From Symsagittifera roscoffensis (Eukaryota > Xenacoelomorpha > Acoela > Convolutidae), in the NCBI RefSeq assembly GCF_963678635.1, contig NC_087068.1:1366001-1430000 (forward strand): a stretch of DNA of 64,000 bases, given 5' to 3'. Positions 40,130 through 53,087 of the stretch are shown here, in pieces. The notes beneath the pieces are model-generated. The model searched no databases. It had not been told where the DNA came from and saw nothing but the letters and a program-made list of their open reading frames with translations. Both the position numbers and the translations under genes were made by a program. The stretch's first letter is position 1; each line of letters opens with the position of its first letter.

Positions 40130-42795
40130 CCCGCCTCTGAGTGACCTCGAGCAGAGAATAAAGTTAATAAGTAGTAAGCTCGATAAAGGAAATGTAAAGG
40201 GAGGATAGCTCCTTTTTCAACAAAATAGCTCCTTTTTCAACTGATAACTATCAAAAATTGTTGTCTAAGCACCCGCAGCGAGCCAAATTTGCAGCTCCAA
40301 ATCCAGAAAAATTGGATAGTTTTTTCGTAACCGATTTCGACCTATACAAAGCGATAATGTCCTTTTCAAACGGATCAGCAGCAGGTCCCGATAAAACAGT
40401 TCCTCAAATTTTTAAAGATCTTGTTAGTAAGTCGAATGGCAGTGCAGGACTTAATTTTCTGAAATCGCTTACTAAGCTGATAAACCTCATTGGAGATGGC
40501 AAAACACCCGAACCACTAAGACCTTTCTTTTTTGGCGCAAAACTTATCGCCCTCATAAAGATAGACGGAGGGTTGAGACCGATTGCCATAGGCAACACGC
40601 TGAGACGTATCGCGTCTAAATGCGCTGGAAGCAAGGCCCTCTCCGAGCAACAAAATTTTTTCGGAAACGTACAGGTAGGATGCAGTGCCAAACGAGGAGC
40701 AGAAATAGCTGCGCACTCGTTTCGAAACCTAATTGAACGCGACGACAATCCAAAATGCACTGTTCTTTTAAAACTAGATTTTAAGAAGGCCTTTAAGTCT
40801 TTAAACAGAGAAACAATGCTGAATCATGTTTAATCAAATCGCCCCGAATTGTATAATTACACCCTTTGCGCGTATGGTAAACCTAGTTACCTTTTTTACG
40901 GAAGCTCTGTCATAATGTCAGAAGACGGAACTCAGCAAGGTGATCCTGAAGCCCCACCCCTTTTTTGCGGAAACAATTCATTTACTAGTCAAACAGTTGG
41001 AGTCGAAAATTAACATCTGGTATTTAGATGATGGGAATTTAGCCGACGACTATAAGGTACTACTCCGGGACCTTAAAAACATTCTGAAATCGGAACAAGT
41101 TTACGGCCTGAGCTTAAACACTGAGAAGTGTGAACTTTGTTTTTTGGGACCGACTACTAGTACACAGTATAATTCAATTTTAACACAATTTCGAAAAATA
41201 TGCCCCAAAATAAAAATAAAAACAAAAGAAGAACTCCTCATTTTAGGATCTCCAATCGGCGAACTTTGCCGAAAAGAATTGCTCGACGAAAAAATTAAGG
41301 AGCTTGAAAAAATCTCGGATGTCATTGACAACTAGACGCCCATTATTGTTTTTACCTCCTGAAAAATTGCTTTAGCATGCCAAAACTCCTATATTTTTTG
41401 CGTACGAGCCCTTGTTTTTTGCAAAATGATTTTTTGGAACGCTACAATAAATTACTAAGGAATTCGTTATGCAAGATCACTAACGTGAAAATGGATGATA
41501 ACCAGTTTTCACAAGCTGTTCTCCCGGCAGCCAAAGGTGGCTTGGGCGTTTCTTCCGCTCGTCTACTCGCTTTACCCGCTTTTTTAGCCTCAGCAGTAGG
41601 AGCAAAAGATGCCTTGAGCGAAATCTTTGGTTTGGAGCATGTGGATGGAACCTATGATGATGCGCTTAAACGGTGGTTTGACCTTGGAAAAATTGTAATG
41701 GCTCCGGAAAATGAAATCCAAAAAAATTGGACGGAGCCAATTTTTGACAGCGAAATTGCAGACTTGATTTTACGACTCGAACTAACGGACGTAAAAAGGT
41801 TCAACGCGTTCCAAGATAGATTTGGCTCCCAATGGTTGAACGTCATCCCGTGCAAAAAATTAAGGTTAAAACTGTCGAAGCAACAACTCAGAATTGCGAT
41901 AGGACTTCGATTAGGATCAAAAATATGCGAACGGCATAAATGCGTGTGCGGAAAAGACGTTACCGAGGATGGTTGGCATGGTCTTTCTTGCCTCAAAAGT
42001 GCAGGGAGATTCTCTAGGCATTCAAACCTGAATGCCCTTATAAAGCAGAGTCTATCATCTACTCACATTCCGTCTGTTTTAGAACCACGACACCTCTACA
42101 GGACCGATAAAAAGCGACCAGACGGTTTGACGCTCGTTCCATGGGCTGATGGTAAGCAGCTCTTGTGGGATGTAACGGTAGTAGACTCCTTAGCTCCTTG
42201 TAGGATTAATGCCGGGTCTGTTTGTAACCCTGGTACGGCTGCCGCTGAAGCGGAAGAGCGAAAAATTGACAAGTATAAAGATCTTGTAAATGATGGATAT
42301 CTTTTTCAACCGCTAGCTTTTGAAATTCAGGGCGCGGCCGGCCCCAGCACAGAAGTTTTTTTGAGCAAGCTTTGTAAGAACCTAAGCATATGCACTGAGG
42401 AACCCAGAGCAGGCAGCTTTTTAAAACAGAGAATCTCCCTGGCAATACAGATTGCGAACGCCGCTTGCGTACTCGGAACAATAAATGACGAAATAACTTT
42501 CGACGAAATTTTTTACTTGTAACACTTGTATACTATATTATCTCGTGTCGAGTTGCGTGTTCTTAATGAAAAAACGTAACCCGTATCGATTTTAATTGAA
42601 AAGGACTTAAACTCTTGTCATCTTCTTTTATCATTATCACTTCCATATCTAGAAAATTCCAAAGATTTTGACTGGAATACATGATGAAGGGACTCATGAC
42701 TGTAACCTCGGTTACTATGATACTTTCGACCTTCTCGTTACCTCCTAAAAACATGTTTACTACTTATTGTCATATTTATACAATATTTATTTTAA
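40130..42795 (+). mobile_element. R2-group non-LTR retrotransposon (LINE), decayed
   Basis: A 5'-truncated LINE with RT and a C-terminal restriction-like endonuclease, and a ~270-bp 3' UTR. Its 3' part (from about 42446) recurs at 45003-45353, which defines the 3' end near 42795. The 5' limit is approximate. Utopia/NeSL-like affinity is possible, but I cannot settle the clade. Confidence 0.8.
40150..42522 (+). pseudogene. LINE RT / restriction-like endonuclease
   Basis: The RT part has GGLRPIAIGNTLRRI, LKLDFKKAFKSLNRE (motif A Asp), DGTQQGDPEAPPLF (motif B) and WYLDDG (motif C, both catalytic Asp present). A CCHC-type zinc site (CVCGKDV...GWHGLSC) follows. Then comes an endonuclease motif with KKRPDG, 15 residues, and WDVTVVD, plus AEERKIDKYKDL, the R2-type PD-(D/E)xK pattern. 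Breaks: a stop and duplicated segment near 40206-40240, a stop/frameshift near 40831, a frameshift near 40975 and one near 41335. The last 381 codons (41377-42522) are intact. Confidence 0.85.
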
Positions 42796-42834
42796 TTTAC
42801 AAAAATATAAAAACAGATCCGACTTTATACAATA

Positions 42835-43748
42835 TGTAACATTCGCCCGGAAGTACATATCGATGGAAATTAGAGCTAAGCTATAAAACGACTGGCCAGC
42901 GTCTAAACAGAGCTCTATATGCTTTTCACCGTCTCCACCAAAGCCAGTTTTTTTGGTCGTCTTTCTAACATCGGGTCGACAAAAACGTTACTGTTCTCCG
43001 GCTTCGACCAGAACGCTTAAATTAACTTACTTACATGCAGAATTAGTGAACTCATGGCTGGGTATCAGTATCCCCATACCACGAGGTCACTCCTAAAAAC
43101 AGGGCTACTACTATTTCTTATATTACTATTGTTTTTGTTCAGTAGATAAAAATCATCATCTCCATCGAAGATGGATCAACCCATTCCCTTAACTCCTAGC
43201 TTCTCATCGTCAGAAAATGAATTCAGATGTTAAATAAATTCAATTCAAGACATAATAGGGAAGCTAAAAATTTATATAAAAGGATTTCAGTTCGAGTCCC
43301 GAGACCCCTCCGGATTCCTGAATCCGGGGAAATAACAACCTTATCCTCTTTCCGGAAGGCTGTTTTTCTACCCTTCACCGTTGTTGTGAACGGCCTTGCA
43401 ACGATTGTAGCGACACAATCGTTGCAACTCGGAACGGTCTCTGCTAATTCTACTATTCGTTGTTGTTTTTCTATCACAATTCTCGTTGTTGTTGCCGTCG
43501 CAACTATTGTTGTTGTGTTTTAATTTTGGATTTCTTCCAAAATGGCCGATTCGGACGTTTCTCAGAAAAATGACGTCATACTTCTAAATGTTAAAAATTT
43601 GAAATACCAGAAAATTCCAGCCTTCACAGTTTGACCAAACGTTCCAATAACACTGTTAATCCTTCAAACCTTCTAAATCGGAAGGTTAGCTGCTAACAAT
43701 TCGAAACTGCCGAATCTGCATTTTCGTCCATTCTGGTCGAATGTCACA
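42835..43748 (-). repeat. LTR C (copy 2)
   Basis: Collinear with LTRs A and B but clearly older. Same TGTAACATTCG and CGAATGTCACA ends. It keeps the 13-bp hairpin (43396-43408 with 43415-43427) with a compensatory base-pair change, TTCTCAGAA at 43559-43567 and a perfect TGACGTCA at 43571-43578. Confidence 0.9.
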
Positions 43749-44277
43749 TAGTCCCCGGACAGCCCGGTCAATGTCCCTATTGAATCTCGCAATGTTCGTA
43801 AAATTGGTACAGTGTCATAGAACAGAATTTACAAAATGCACGAAATTACTCTTATCCACGTCATATCGACTCACTGCAGAATATAAATGGCATCATACTA
43901 CTTTACTATGGCCTTCCAAACTCTTTCACTTATATGCACTTTGAGGATATGACCTAAGATTAAACATTTTTTCTGACTTCCAATGTCAATGCCCTGATTT
44001 AAATATTTTTCTCCCAGGTTTTAAAAGGTGTTAGTTTGCAGGACAGTCCTGCCAACCAACAAGCTAAAATTATCCTACTATGCTTCTTCCCTTCGGAAAT
44101 CTTAGTTGTTATTGGTCCTGAATATTAAAATTAAGGAACTCTGTGGTTAGAAAAAATAATGAAACAATCTCCCTCTTCGAGAGGTTACCCAAGACTTTCA
44201 TGTCATCACAAAGTGATCAGTTGTCCTAGTTGATTAAAAACAGTCATGCAGACTGGAATATTTAAATATAAAAAAGT

Positions 44278-45587
44278 ATCGAAACAAAGTCACTTGAATC
44301 ATTTGTTAGCTTGTTCAATAACAAACTCAATTTCCTCAGCCTTTGCAGCACACTTAGCTTATAGGCAACGATGACACCCGGGTCATGAAGTGTCCCACCT
44401 CAAGCAAGCTGTCCACTGTATGTTTATGTTTGTCGGCATAGTTGCCACATAACGGACTTGTCTGGTACTGTAAGCAATTCCAACGCAATTGAAAATGGTT
44501 TGGATTTATTATGATAATTATTAATTACGCTTGCGATTAGCAAGCGTTATCAAATCGGAAGTTAGACTTTCTTCGGGTTAACAACTAGTTTAACAAGATC
44601 AGTTGAATCACATCTCAATTTAAGCTGACATCAATGCAGCTGGCAAGTTCAATTTCAAGATAAAGCAAATGCAGCTCACATGCCCAATTTCATGAAAGTT
44701 TCAAATTTAACTACTGGTTGGGTTCTAGTTACTATGGTAGCTTCAGGGGGCCTCAGGGGGTTGAAATTTTTTTAGAAATTGATTTTTGGCTCGAATTATG
44801 TCTGCTCAAAGATCGTCGGCCTTATTTCTGCTTCGTAAGTTTTGTTCAGTTGCTAATTTGAAATTAAAATGCCTTGCTTGGCAAGTTTGCCTAATATTCC
44901 TGTTTGATTTAATAGGTTTTTCGAAAATCTATGTAATTGCGTTTTTTAAAATTTTTTTAGACGCTTTGGAAATTTTCTTAAAAACTCTTCTATATAAAGA
45001 GTACGCCAGATTAAGAACGCCGCTTGCGTACTCGGAACAATAAATGACAAAATAACTTTCGACGAAATTTTTTACTTGTAACACTTGTATATTATATTAT
45101 CTCGTGTCTGGTTGCGTGTTCTTATTGAAGAAACGTAACCCGTATCGATTTTAATTGAAAAGGACTTAAACACTTGTCATCTTCTTTTATCATTATCACT
45201 TCCATATCTAGAAAATTCCAAGGATTTTGACTGGAATTCATGATGAAGGGACTCATGACTGTAGCCTCGGTTACTATGATACTTTCGACCTTCTGATTAC
45301 CTCCTAAAAACATGGCTACTACTTATTGTCATATTTATACAATATTTATTTTAGCAGATTAAAAGTATCAAATAATCTGCTATCAGATCAATATTGTCAA
45401 AAGTATCAAAGTAATTCTACTCCTAGTTATTATAATCAAACCACAGATCGTAGTAGTTCTTCTTCTGATAGAAATGAAAGATCATTTTCACATGATAATT
45501 ATAGAAATGAAAATCAAAACAGACCCGGAAACAATCGGAACACCACATATGATCATCAGCTAAAACCTTATAAAAGTCCAAGAACAC
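44278..45587. mobile_element. Insertion block within copy 2
   Basis: Absent from the same place in the other two copies, which run straight from GGAATATTTAAATATA to the CTCAAAACTCAACT region. It contains ~700 bp of unrecognised sequence with an ACGCTTGC-gatta-GCAAGCGT hairpin (near 44523-44543). It also contains a truncated LINE 3' end (45003-45353) and a segment whose + frame is Asn/Ser/Arg-rich (45354-45600), possibly a fragment of a gag-like protein. Confidence 0.6.
45003..45353 (+). mobile_element. 5'-truncated LINE 3' end
   Basis: Matches 42446-42795: the last codons of the endonuclease ORF (ending with the conserved TTTTTTACTTGTAA) and the whole 3' UTR to CAATATTTATTTTA, with about 5% difference. 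Flanks are unrelated after that point. Typical of incomplete target-primed reverse transcription. Confidence 0.85.
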
Positions 45588-45831
45588 CAAATTTATGCAA
45601 CAAATTCTTCAATGCTCAAAACTCAACTAAATGTTTTCTTTCAGTTTTCAATTATAACTTGGTTGCTTAGTTTCTCACTTGAGTTTTTGTCACATACATA
45701 AAACAATTCTGAGTTTTAACTTCTTTTCTTTCGTCACTTCTTTGTTTCCTCTTTTTTTGTCGTTTAGAAGTCCTAAAGTTTCTAAATTCTTTTAATTTTT
45801 TTCTTTTCGCATCTTGTCTTCCGGCCATTTG

Positions 45832-48800
45832 TCAATGCTCTATCTCCTCCTCCTGCGACATACTTTCAGTTCCTGTGTCTTGCAACAAATCGTTAGCTAT
45901 TCTGACGCTGTTGGAAGCAGTCCTCCAACACTTCTGCTCTTCTACCCTTTGTTTGCAACAAGGTACGGGATCCACGTGAGATTCTCTGTTCCTGCAGAAG
46001 CTGTTGTGGAGACACAACGTCAAATTTTTCTCCAAATTTTCCTTCAACATCTCTTCCTTCTCTCATCCATTACGTTCACTTGTCCTGGAAATTCTCTTTA
46101 CAGCGCAGGTCACTGCATTCCGATGAGTCACGAAAGCTCGCTTGAAAGCTCCTGCCCCAATATCCAGCTGATACACACTGTACACTCTGCCGTGCTTCGA
46201 CATATGCTTCTTGGCATACTCATACAACCATGCAGTCATGTTGTCTCTAAACCATGGCATCAGTCGTCTCCTTGCCCATATCTTTTTCACATCCATCGGA
46301 ATGTTCAGAATCTTGCAAGTTGTCTCAAAAAGATCTAAGTCTTTTAGACAATCCAATTTCTGCAATTGTTCTCTCGTCGGTGCCTCCTGTCTATTGTTCT
46401 CCTTCACATGAGCTTCGAGCAATCGTATCGCCATCATAACTCCCACTATCACTATCGCTATGGGCCGTGATGAGTTTGGTAAACCCATGGAGAGCAGCTC
46501 TCCAGAGTCCCAGATCAACACCAGATTACTACGTTCAGGGTACCACCATGTTTGCAGCAAGCAATGGCAAGGAAACTCGTCATGTGTCAGCATGATGCTC
46601 CTCCAGTTACGCTTTCCCGAAGCTTCCACTAGTGGTTCCACTTCCATCATCACTCGGTGGACTTCATCATTCTCATCTACTGTATTGTAATCCGTAACGG
46701 TTGATCCTCTCTGTTTTTTTCTTTCAAAGTCACTGAAGTTCCCACTGACGTATCCCATGAACTTCTTTCCAGTATCGATTCCAACTCCTCCTTAGTTCTC
46801 TCTGGAACTGCTGAGATCATTTTGCACAGTAACTCATAGGAGTTTTCTGACATTCTCGCCAGTCTTACACACTTTGGCACTGAGAAGGCATGATCCACGA
46901 TCGTTCTCATACTTCTTACATCCACAGCTACGAAGTGCACTGGGTATCTGCTCTTGCACATTGGAGCTAATGTCGATCCCACCAAATATCGCGCTCCCGA
47001 TGGTCTGCGATAAGTTTCATTGTGTCTGATGTTCATTTCCGCCTCGATCGCTTCCCTCCATTTTCCTATGTGCTTTTGCTCAGTCTGCAAAACTCCTGGG
47101 AACACTTCTACACTGATGGCCGTGACCTGTTCTCATGTTTCTGTTCTAGATTCAATAGTGACTCTAAAGAACCAAACATACTGTAGAATCCTAGTGCAGT
47201 CACTAGATTCACCTCGGTTTCTCCATGACAATCTGCGATCAATTCCGTTTCCGTTCTTGCTTTCATCACAATGTTCCCAAACAATATTGTCAACTGCTTG
47301 TGTTGTTTCTCCAGGGTTTTCACGCAATCCAGACTTCCACAAATGTGAACTTCCAGTCCACAGACTTCTGGCAGACAGCTACCAGGTTTAACCCAGTCTT
47401 CTGGTCCCCAGCCAGGCAACTCCACTTTGTCTTCCCCGTTGCTCTTAGAGGCTGCTGTCATCACATTATATATGATATTAAGATCACGCAGGTTACAGTC
47501 TGCATTTAGTTCCCTCTGCACATCTTGTGTTGCCTGTAGTATCGAATCAGCATTGGGACTAGGACACCACGATTGTCTCATCAGTTCCCACACTACCATC
47601 AAGCTCGTTCTCAATAATTCATCTGAGAATCCCAATCCAAACTCCACTCGTTTGTCGGATTCTGGCACGGAAGGTGCAGCCACCTTTTCTTCTAAGACTA
47701 GTCCCAGCTTGGTCTGCGGATTAGCAGCGCTTTTAATCGTTGCAATTCTCGACGTCCAGAATCTCAGCAACACTGCTTGCTCGTAACCAAAGAAGTAATC
47801 GCGTATGTCTTCACTGAGAAACGGGTTGTACGCTATCCCTATGACTCCGGACACGTTACTGTATGACTTCTTTCTGATCGGTCCACAGTATTCACTGGAT
47901 TTTGGCAGTGCTCCCATGGATTCCTTAGTGACCCTCAGCTCCTTGTTTGAGAATCTCCTGATTTCGTCTATTTTCCTCATGGGTTCTAGTTCCACGGGCT
48001 CTTTCATGTTCACCTTCATTGGTTTGTTTTGATGTATATCCAGCAGTGCTAGCAAGAGTAGGGCTCTTTCTCGTTAATCGCACTCTCTCAGCATCTTGAC
48101 ACAAGTATTCAATGCTGGCACTGAAATTTGCTCTATCGTGAATCGGATGAAACAGAGAGCGTCTCTCCGCTTCGCGCACGCTACTGCCATTCCCTCTTGG
48201 GTTATCAGATCCCTCATACTCGTCATCAGGAAGACCTTTTCTTCTTTCGATCTCCTCCTTGCTTCTGAATCATATTCCTCGCGAGTCAGACCGATCATGC
48301 ACCAGGCGAACCTCAGTTGTAGTTCAGTCCTCACGTAGGGTACTGCTATCAGAGCGTGTATCCTCGGCGTAGTCCTCATCTCTTCTTCAAAGTACCGTAA
48401 CACTACAGCTTTCCATGGAAGTCTCACCAATTGCTCGATCGTTTCTGCCTGCATCTCAGACGACGCTAGCGTCCCGAATGCTTTCTGCTTGAGGGTGGTG
48501 CCTTGCATCATTGTCTCCAGATAACCTTCCATGGCACTCTTATCTTCCAGAGCCATTAAGTGTCCTCTGGCCGAGTTTCTGTACTCCAACATCTCCATGT
48601 ATCCACCGGCGGGTTCATCTATTGATACAGTCTCCGACACTGTCAGTCGGTTAAATTCCACTGGGACCAGTTGCCCTACGACACTTCCCTTCCCGTGGTT
48701 CATGGGAGACATTTTAAAGTCTTTCATGGTACTCTCCCCACATTGGCTGAGTATTTCCATTTCCAATGTCGCTCCAGTCAGAGTGCGGTCACTCCTTTTG

Positions 48801-51800
48801 GGTTTATAACCTGTCGACTTTGTCCCTGCCATGAGAATGGGCGGCACCATTGCTACATCCGTCAACACACTGTCTGTGCCAGGCAATCGATCATCACCTT
48901 GTCCCAAATCCAAGACTTCTCCGACTCGTTTCCTTTTCGCTGAGTTGACAGCTTTTATCGATATTTCCGAATCCACCTTCGTCTTTCCCGCTCTCCTCGG
49001 TATCACTTTGCTGCCTAGTTTCATCTTCATCTCATTGATCTTATCAATCACGAATTTCAATCGCATCGTTCCTTTCCTGGTTCTCGACAGATATACCACT
49101 TCTCCTTTATCCTCTTGCGGTGTCATCTTGATAGGAGAGTTTGCTTCACTTTCGTCAGTGACTGAGTCGATCAACAACTCACTCAATCTCCCTTCACACT
49201 CGTCGAGTTTGTCAAGGACTTCGCGAATTAGTGGTCGGTTGAGACCTACTTTCAAAATGGACTGGGTTCCGTAGCTCTGAACTACTGTCCATACTTCTTC
49301 CATGAAGGCCACTCTGTCCATCTACATCCCGTCCTAATTTCATGGTCTCGATGATGTACCTCCCACTCTTCTTCGGGTAATGTTCCCAAGAAGGGTACTC
49401 TGGCAGCGCCTTCTATCCTTCTTCTCCTTGGTGATTCCATGAGGAGTCGTTGTTCATTGTCTTTAAAATTGCCCGGAGAGCTGCTCTCCGGCAATTTCCG
49501 GTTCATTTCCGCAAAAGCTGACGGAGGTTCCAGTGTCGAAGTACCTTCGTTTGCTGGTTCAGTCGCTTCTAAGGTATCCGCGTTGTTTTCAAAGTCACTG
49601 AGGAAATTCAAAACCAAGCTGGATACTCCTCCTGTCGATGCCTTGTCGTCTTCCTTCTCAACTTGATCGGGATCCTCTTGCATGAGTTCTCCCGATCGGC
49701 GGCTTCCTGCCTGCCCATCATCTCCTTCTGATGTATCTCTCGAATTTGAGGGTCCTTGCTTTCCAGTCTTGACCCCTTCCGGAAATTTCGGTATGATTAG
49801 CCTGACGGCTGATTTATCTTCCTCTTCTCCGTGGACCACTTTGATTTCCTCATAGCCGAAGGGTGCCAGGAAGGTTCTCGTCTGCAGCGTTCCCCCCACT
49901 GTTAACTCCTGTTTCACTCTAGTCAAAATTGGGGAGGCCTCAGATAGTTCAGCTCTGCCTCTCATCCTCATAGGCGCCAAATTCAGTTCTGCCCGTTCCG
50001 TTTCAAACGCTCCAAGCTTCGGAGTCGCGGCATTGCTTATTCGCCGCTTGATCCGTGTAAGCAAATCGCGTGTACTGTAACACTGCGGCATTCCTGCCCA
50101 CAAAACACGGATCCATCGTTTCCGAGAATTTCGCTACCCTCCTTTCATTGGTCTCAAACACTCTCAATCTAGGAGTCTGCACTACGGAGACTGCTCCGAG
50201 CAACATCCTTCTTATCAGAGGGAATTCAGGGATTTCCTCTGGCAGCTTCTCGTAATCACCCCAGTCTTTCGTCTCTTCTCTCATCTTGTGGTATGCCGCA
50301 GTGAGACGAGGAATCCTGGTGATCTCACCATTTGTTTCGTCGTAGGGCCTTAGATTCCAGAGCTTCGGAAATACCTCAATATGCCCTCTCTCTACTTCTC
50401 CCATACGATCACGGAAGTGATCGTCAAAGTTGACGACCGTCATTTCTGGTTCTGCTATCTTTCCAAACAACAGATCTTCGCTCATGAGTTCCCGCAATAC
50501 ATGCTGCTCACACCAGTTCAGCACACTCCCGTCCACTGCTGATATGACGTTCAGGTGCAGCACCGACCTCCTGTACGCTTCCACCTTAACATCAGGGAAC
50601 GCAAACGTGATTGCTGGTTCATAGATCACTGTCACAAACTCCGTGGCTCCTCTGATCAACGCTAAGGGATCGGTCCTCATAGCTAAGCATAGATCAGTTA
50701 ATAGGGGCATGCCCCCAACATGTCTGTCGTCTCACGTCTTCCTCCCTCTCAATCGTCTCATCCTCTCCTGTTCCAAAGCGATTCTGATGCAGGAGGTACT
50801 GGATAAGAGTATGTCTCAGATCTCTCATCTTATTCCACGAATCCGTGGCTTTCTTCAAAATCGATTCTCCTCACATTCTCTCTCATCTGCTCTGAGTAAC
50901 GTGTCACGTTCATCAGTCTTCCCAAGTTTCCATGTGTTATTGCAATCATTGTTAGAAGTCAATCTAACCGCAAGTTCTGAACTCCTTCGGTGAGCAGTAC
51001 TACCGGTCCTTTCACGAAGTTTTCTGCTCCAAACGTCACGAACAAGGATAGTAGTTCAACGATTGATACTTCCACTACTGCTTGGAGGAATTCTTTTACC
51101 AAGAATCGAGAGAATTTTGGGTAGACTTTTGCCAAGAAGGACGCGGTCCATCCGGCTCCCAGCCCTTCCAGCATGCTATCAGTCCGTTCAAAGCCTTCTT
51201 CTCCTTTCACCTTCTGAGTCCAGAAAGTTTGCAGGGTAACTTGGCACACTTTGTTTACAAACTCGGCTGCCTTCTCCTCGGCATTTTCGGCCAGGTTCAC
51301 CTCCTTCACAAGGTAGGCATGAATTGTCCTGATCATCACTGGGCTTTGCTCAAATCATATACTACCGGTATATGCACCCAATGCCGCTACTCGAGGAGTT
51401 AGGTGTAGCCACTGGTTAGCTTCTGGCTTGGTTCTCAAAACCATCGCTTCCAATTGAGCTCTGGTATCCTTGGAGTTGTTTCTTCTCTCTTCTTCCTCCT
51501 TTTTGTCCATTCCTCGGAACCATAAGTCATTCGACATCGCCACAATTACTCGATGGTCGTCATATATTCCTGGCTTCAACTTGAGCTGTCGACTGAAGTT
51601 GGACAGTTCCAACCCCAGCACGTCGTCCAACACTAGCATGTGTAGTGAGTGGTCCTTGATTCCTCTCATTGCATTCAAGATATCCGACCACACCGCCAGT
51701 AGTTCGGCCCTGAGTGGTCCCAGACTCTCCATCTCTATCTCGCGATTTGGGGCCGATATGATTACATCATAATTCCCTTCTGAGAGCAAAGCCACAATCG

Positions 51801-52175
51801 CATACACGAACTTTAGTCCATCTGGAAGACGTGCATACCCCGGAGACAGCGCGAACACGGCTCTTGGTGTCATTTTGGTGAAGGAACCTTCTTTCAGGGT
51901 ATCCACTACTTCACCCATTGACTCGAGTATATCTTTTATCGCTGGCCATACAGCGGCTTCGGCTGTCGTAGGCTCTCTGAGTCTGCTCAGGAAACCCCTA
52001 CTGTGTAAATGGTTATTGATGCCAGCAAAAACAATTGTGGTTGGGTTAATCTCTGTCTGTCTTTGTACCCCGATCGCCATTGACACGGATTGCATTAGGT
52101 CCAAATCGACCGCTGCCAACATTATAAGATCCGGCCAAATCAGAGACTTGGAAGTGTGCACGAAGTCTGAATTCG
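45832..52175 (-). pseudogene. Giant ORF, copy 2 (broken)
   Basis: Similar throughout to residues ~870-2986 of the intact ORF but split into about ten frames by frameshifts and stops (breaks near 51345, 50955, 50050, 49300, 48065, 47107, 46740 and 46055). It includes the GINDHLHSRG-like motif (here NNHLHSRG, with the Asp changed) and the acidic region. It lacks the whole N-terminal SGNH module. Confidence 0.88.
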
Positions 52176-52189
52176 CTACTTTTTATCTT

Positions 52190-52562
52190 CTTTCCGGAAG
52201 GCTGTTATTCTACCTTTCACCGTTGTTGTGAACGGCCTTGCAACGATTGTAGCGACACAATCGTTGCAATTCGGAACGGTCTCTGCTAATTCTGCTATTC
52301 GTTGTTGTTTTTCTTTCAGAATTCTTGTTGTTGTCGCCGTCGCAACTATTGTTGTTGTGTTTTAATTTTGGATCTCTTCCAAAATGGCCGATTCGGACGT
52401 TTCTCAGAAAAATGACGTCATTCTTCGAAATGTTAAAAATTTGAAATACCAGAAAATTCCAGCCTTAACAGTTTGACCAAACGTTCCAATAACACTGTTA
52501 ATCCTTCAAAACTTCTAATTCGGAAGGTTAGCTGCTAACAATTCGAAACTGCCGAATCTGCA
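52190..52562 (-). repeat. LTR D (partial, between copies 2 and 3)
   Basis: Corresponds to 43357-43730 of LTR C, from CTTTCCGGAAGGCTG to GCCGAATCTGCAT. It keeps the 13-bp hairpin (52238-52250 with 52257-52269) and TGACGTCA. Both LTR ends are deleted, and about 330 bp of sequence beside it is also missing. Confidence 0.87.
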
Positions 52563-53087
52563 TGCTCCAAACAAGCTAAAATTATCCTACTATGCTTCTT
52601 CCCTTCGGAAATTTTAGTTGTTATTGGTCCTGAATATTAAAATTAAGGAACTCTGTGGTTAGAAAAAATAATGAAACAATCTCCCTCTTCGAGAGGTTAC
52701 CCAAGCCTTTCATGTCACCACAAAGTGATCAGTTGTCCTAGTTGATTAAAAACAGTCATGCAGGCTGGAATATTTAAATATACCTTTCTAAATTAATAGT
52801 AATTGTCTCTGAAGCCACTAACTAAAATCAAAATTTATAAATGCAACGAATTCTTTAATGCTCAAAACTCAACTACATGTTTTCTTTCAGTTTTCAGTTT
52901 TCAACTCAACTTGGTTGCTTAGTTTCTCACTTGAGTTTTTGTCACATACATAAAACAATTCTAAGTTTTATTTTCTTCTCTTTCGTCACTTCTTTGTTTC
53001 CTCTTTTTTTGTCGTTTAGAAGTCCTAAAGCTTCTAAATTCTTTCAATTTTTTTTCTTTTCGCATCTTGTCTTCCGGCCATTTGTCA

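Larger units (their letters stand above)
42835..52181 (-). mobile_element. Giant element copy 2 (decayed, 5'-truncated)
   Basis: Starts with a 914-bp LTR (42835-43748). It then carries the 3' region, an inserted block (44278-45587) and a broken copy of the giant ORF down to the residue equivalent to about 870. It then joins a partial LTR at 52182-52190. The leader, N-terminal ORF and own 5' LTR are missing. Confidence 0.88.
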
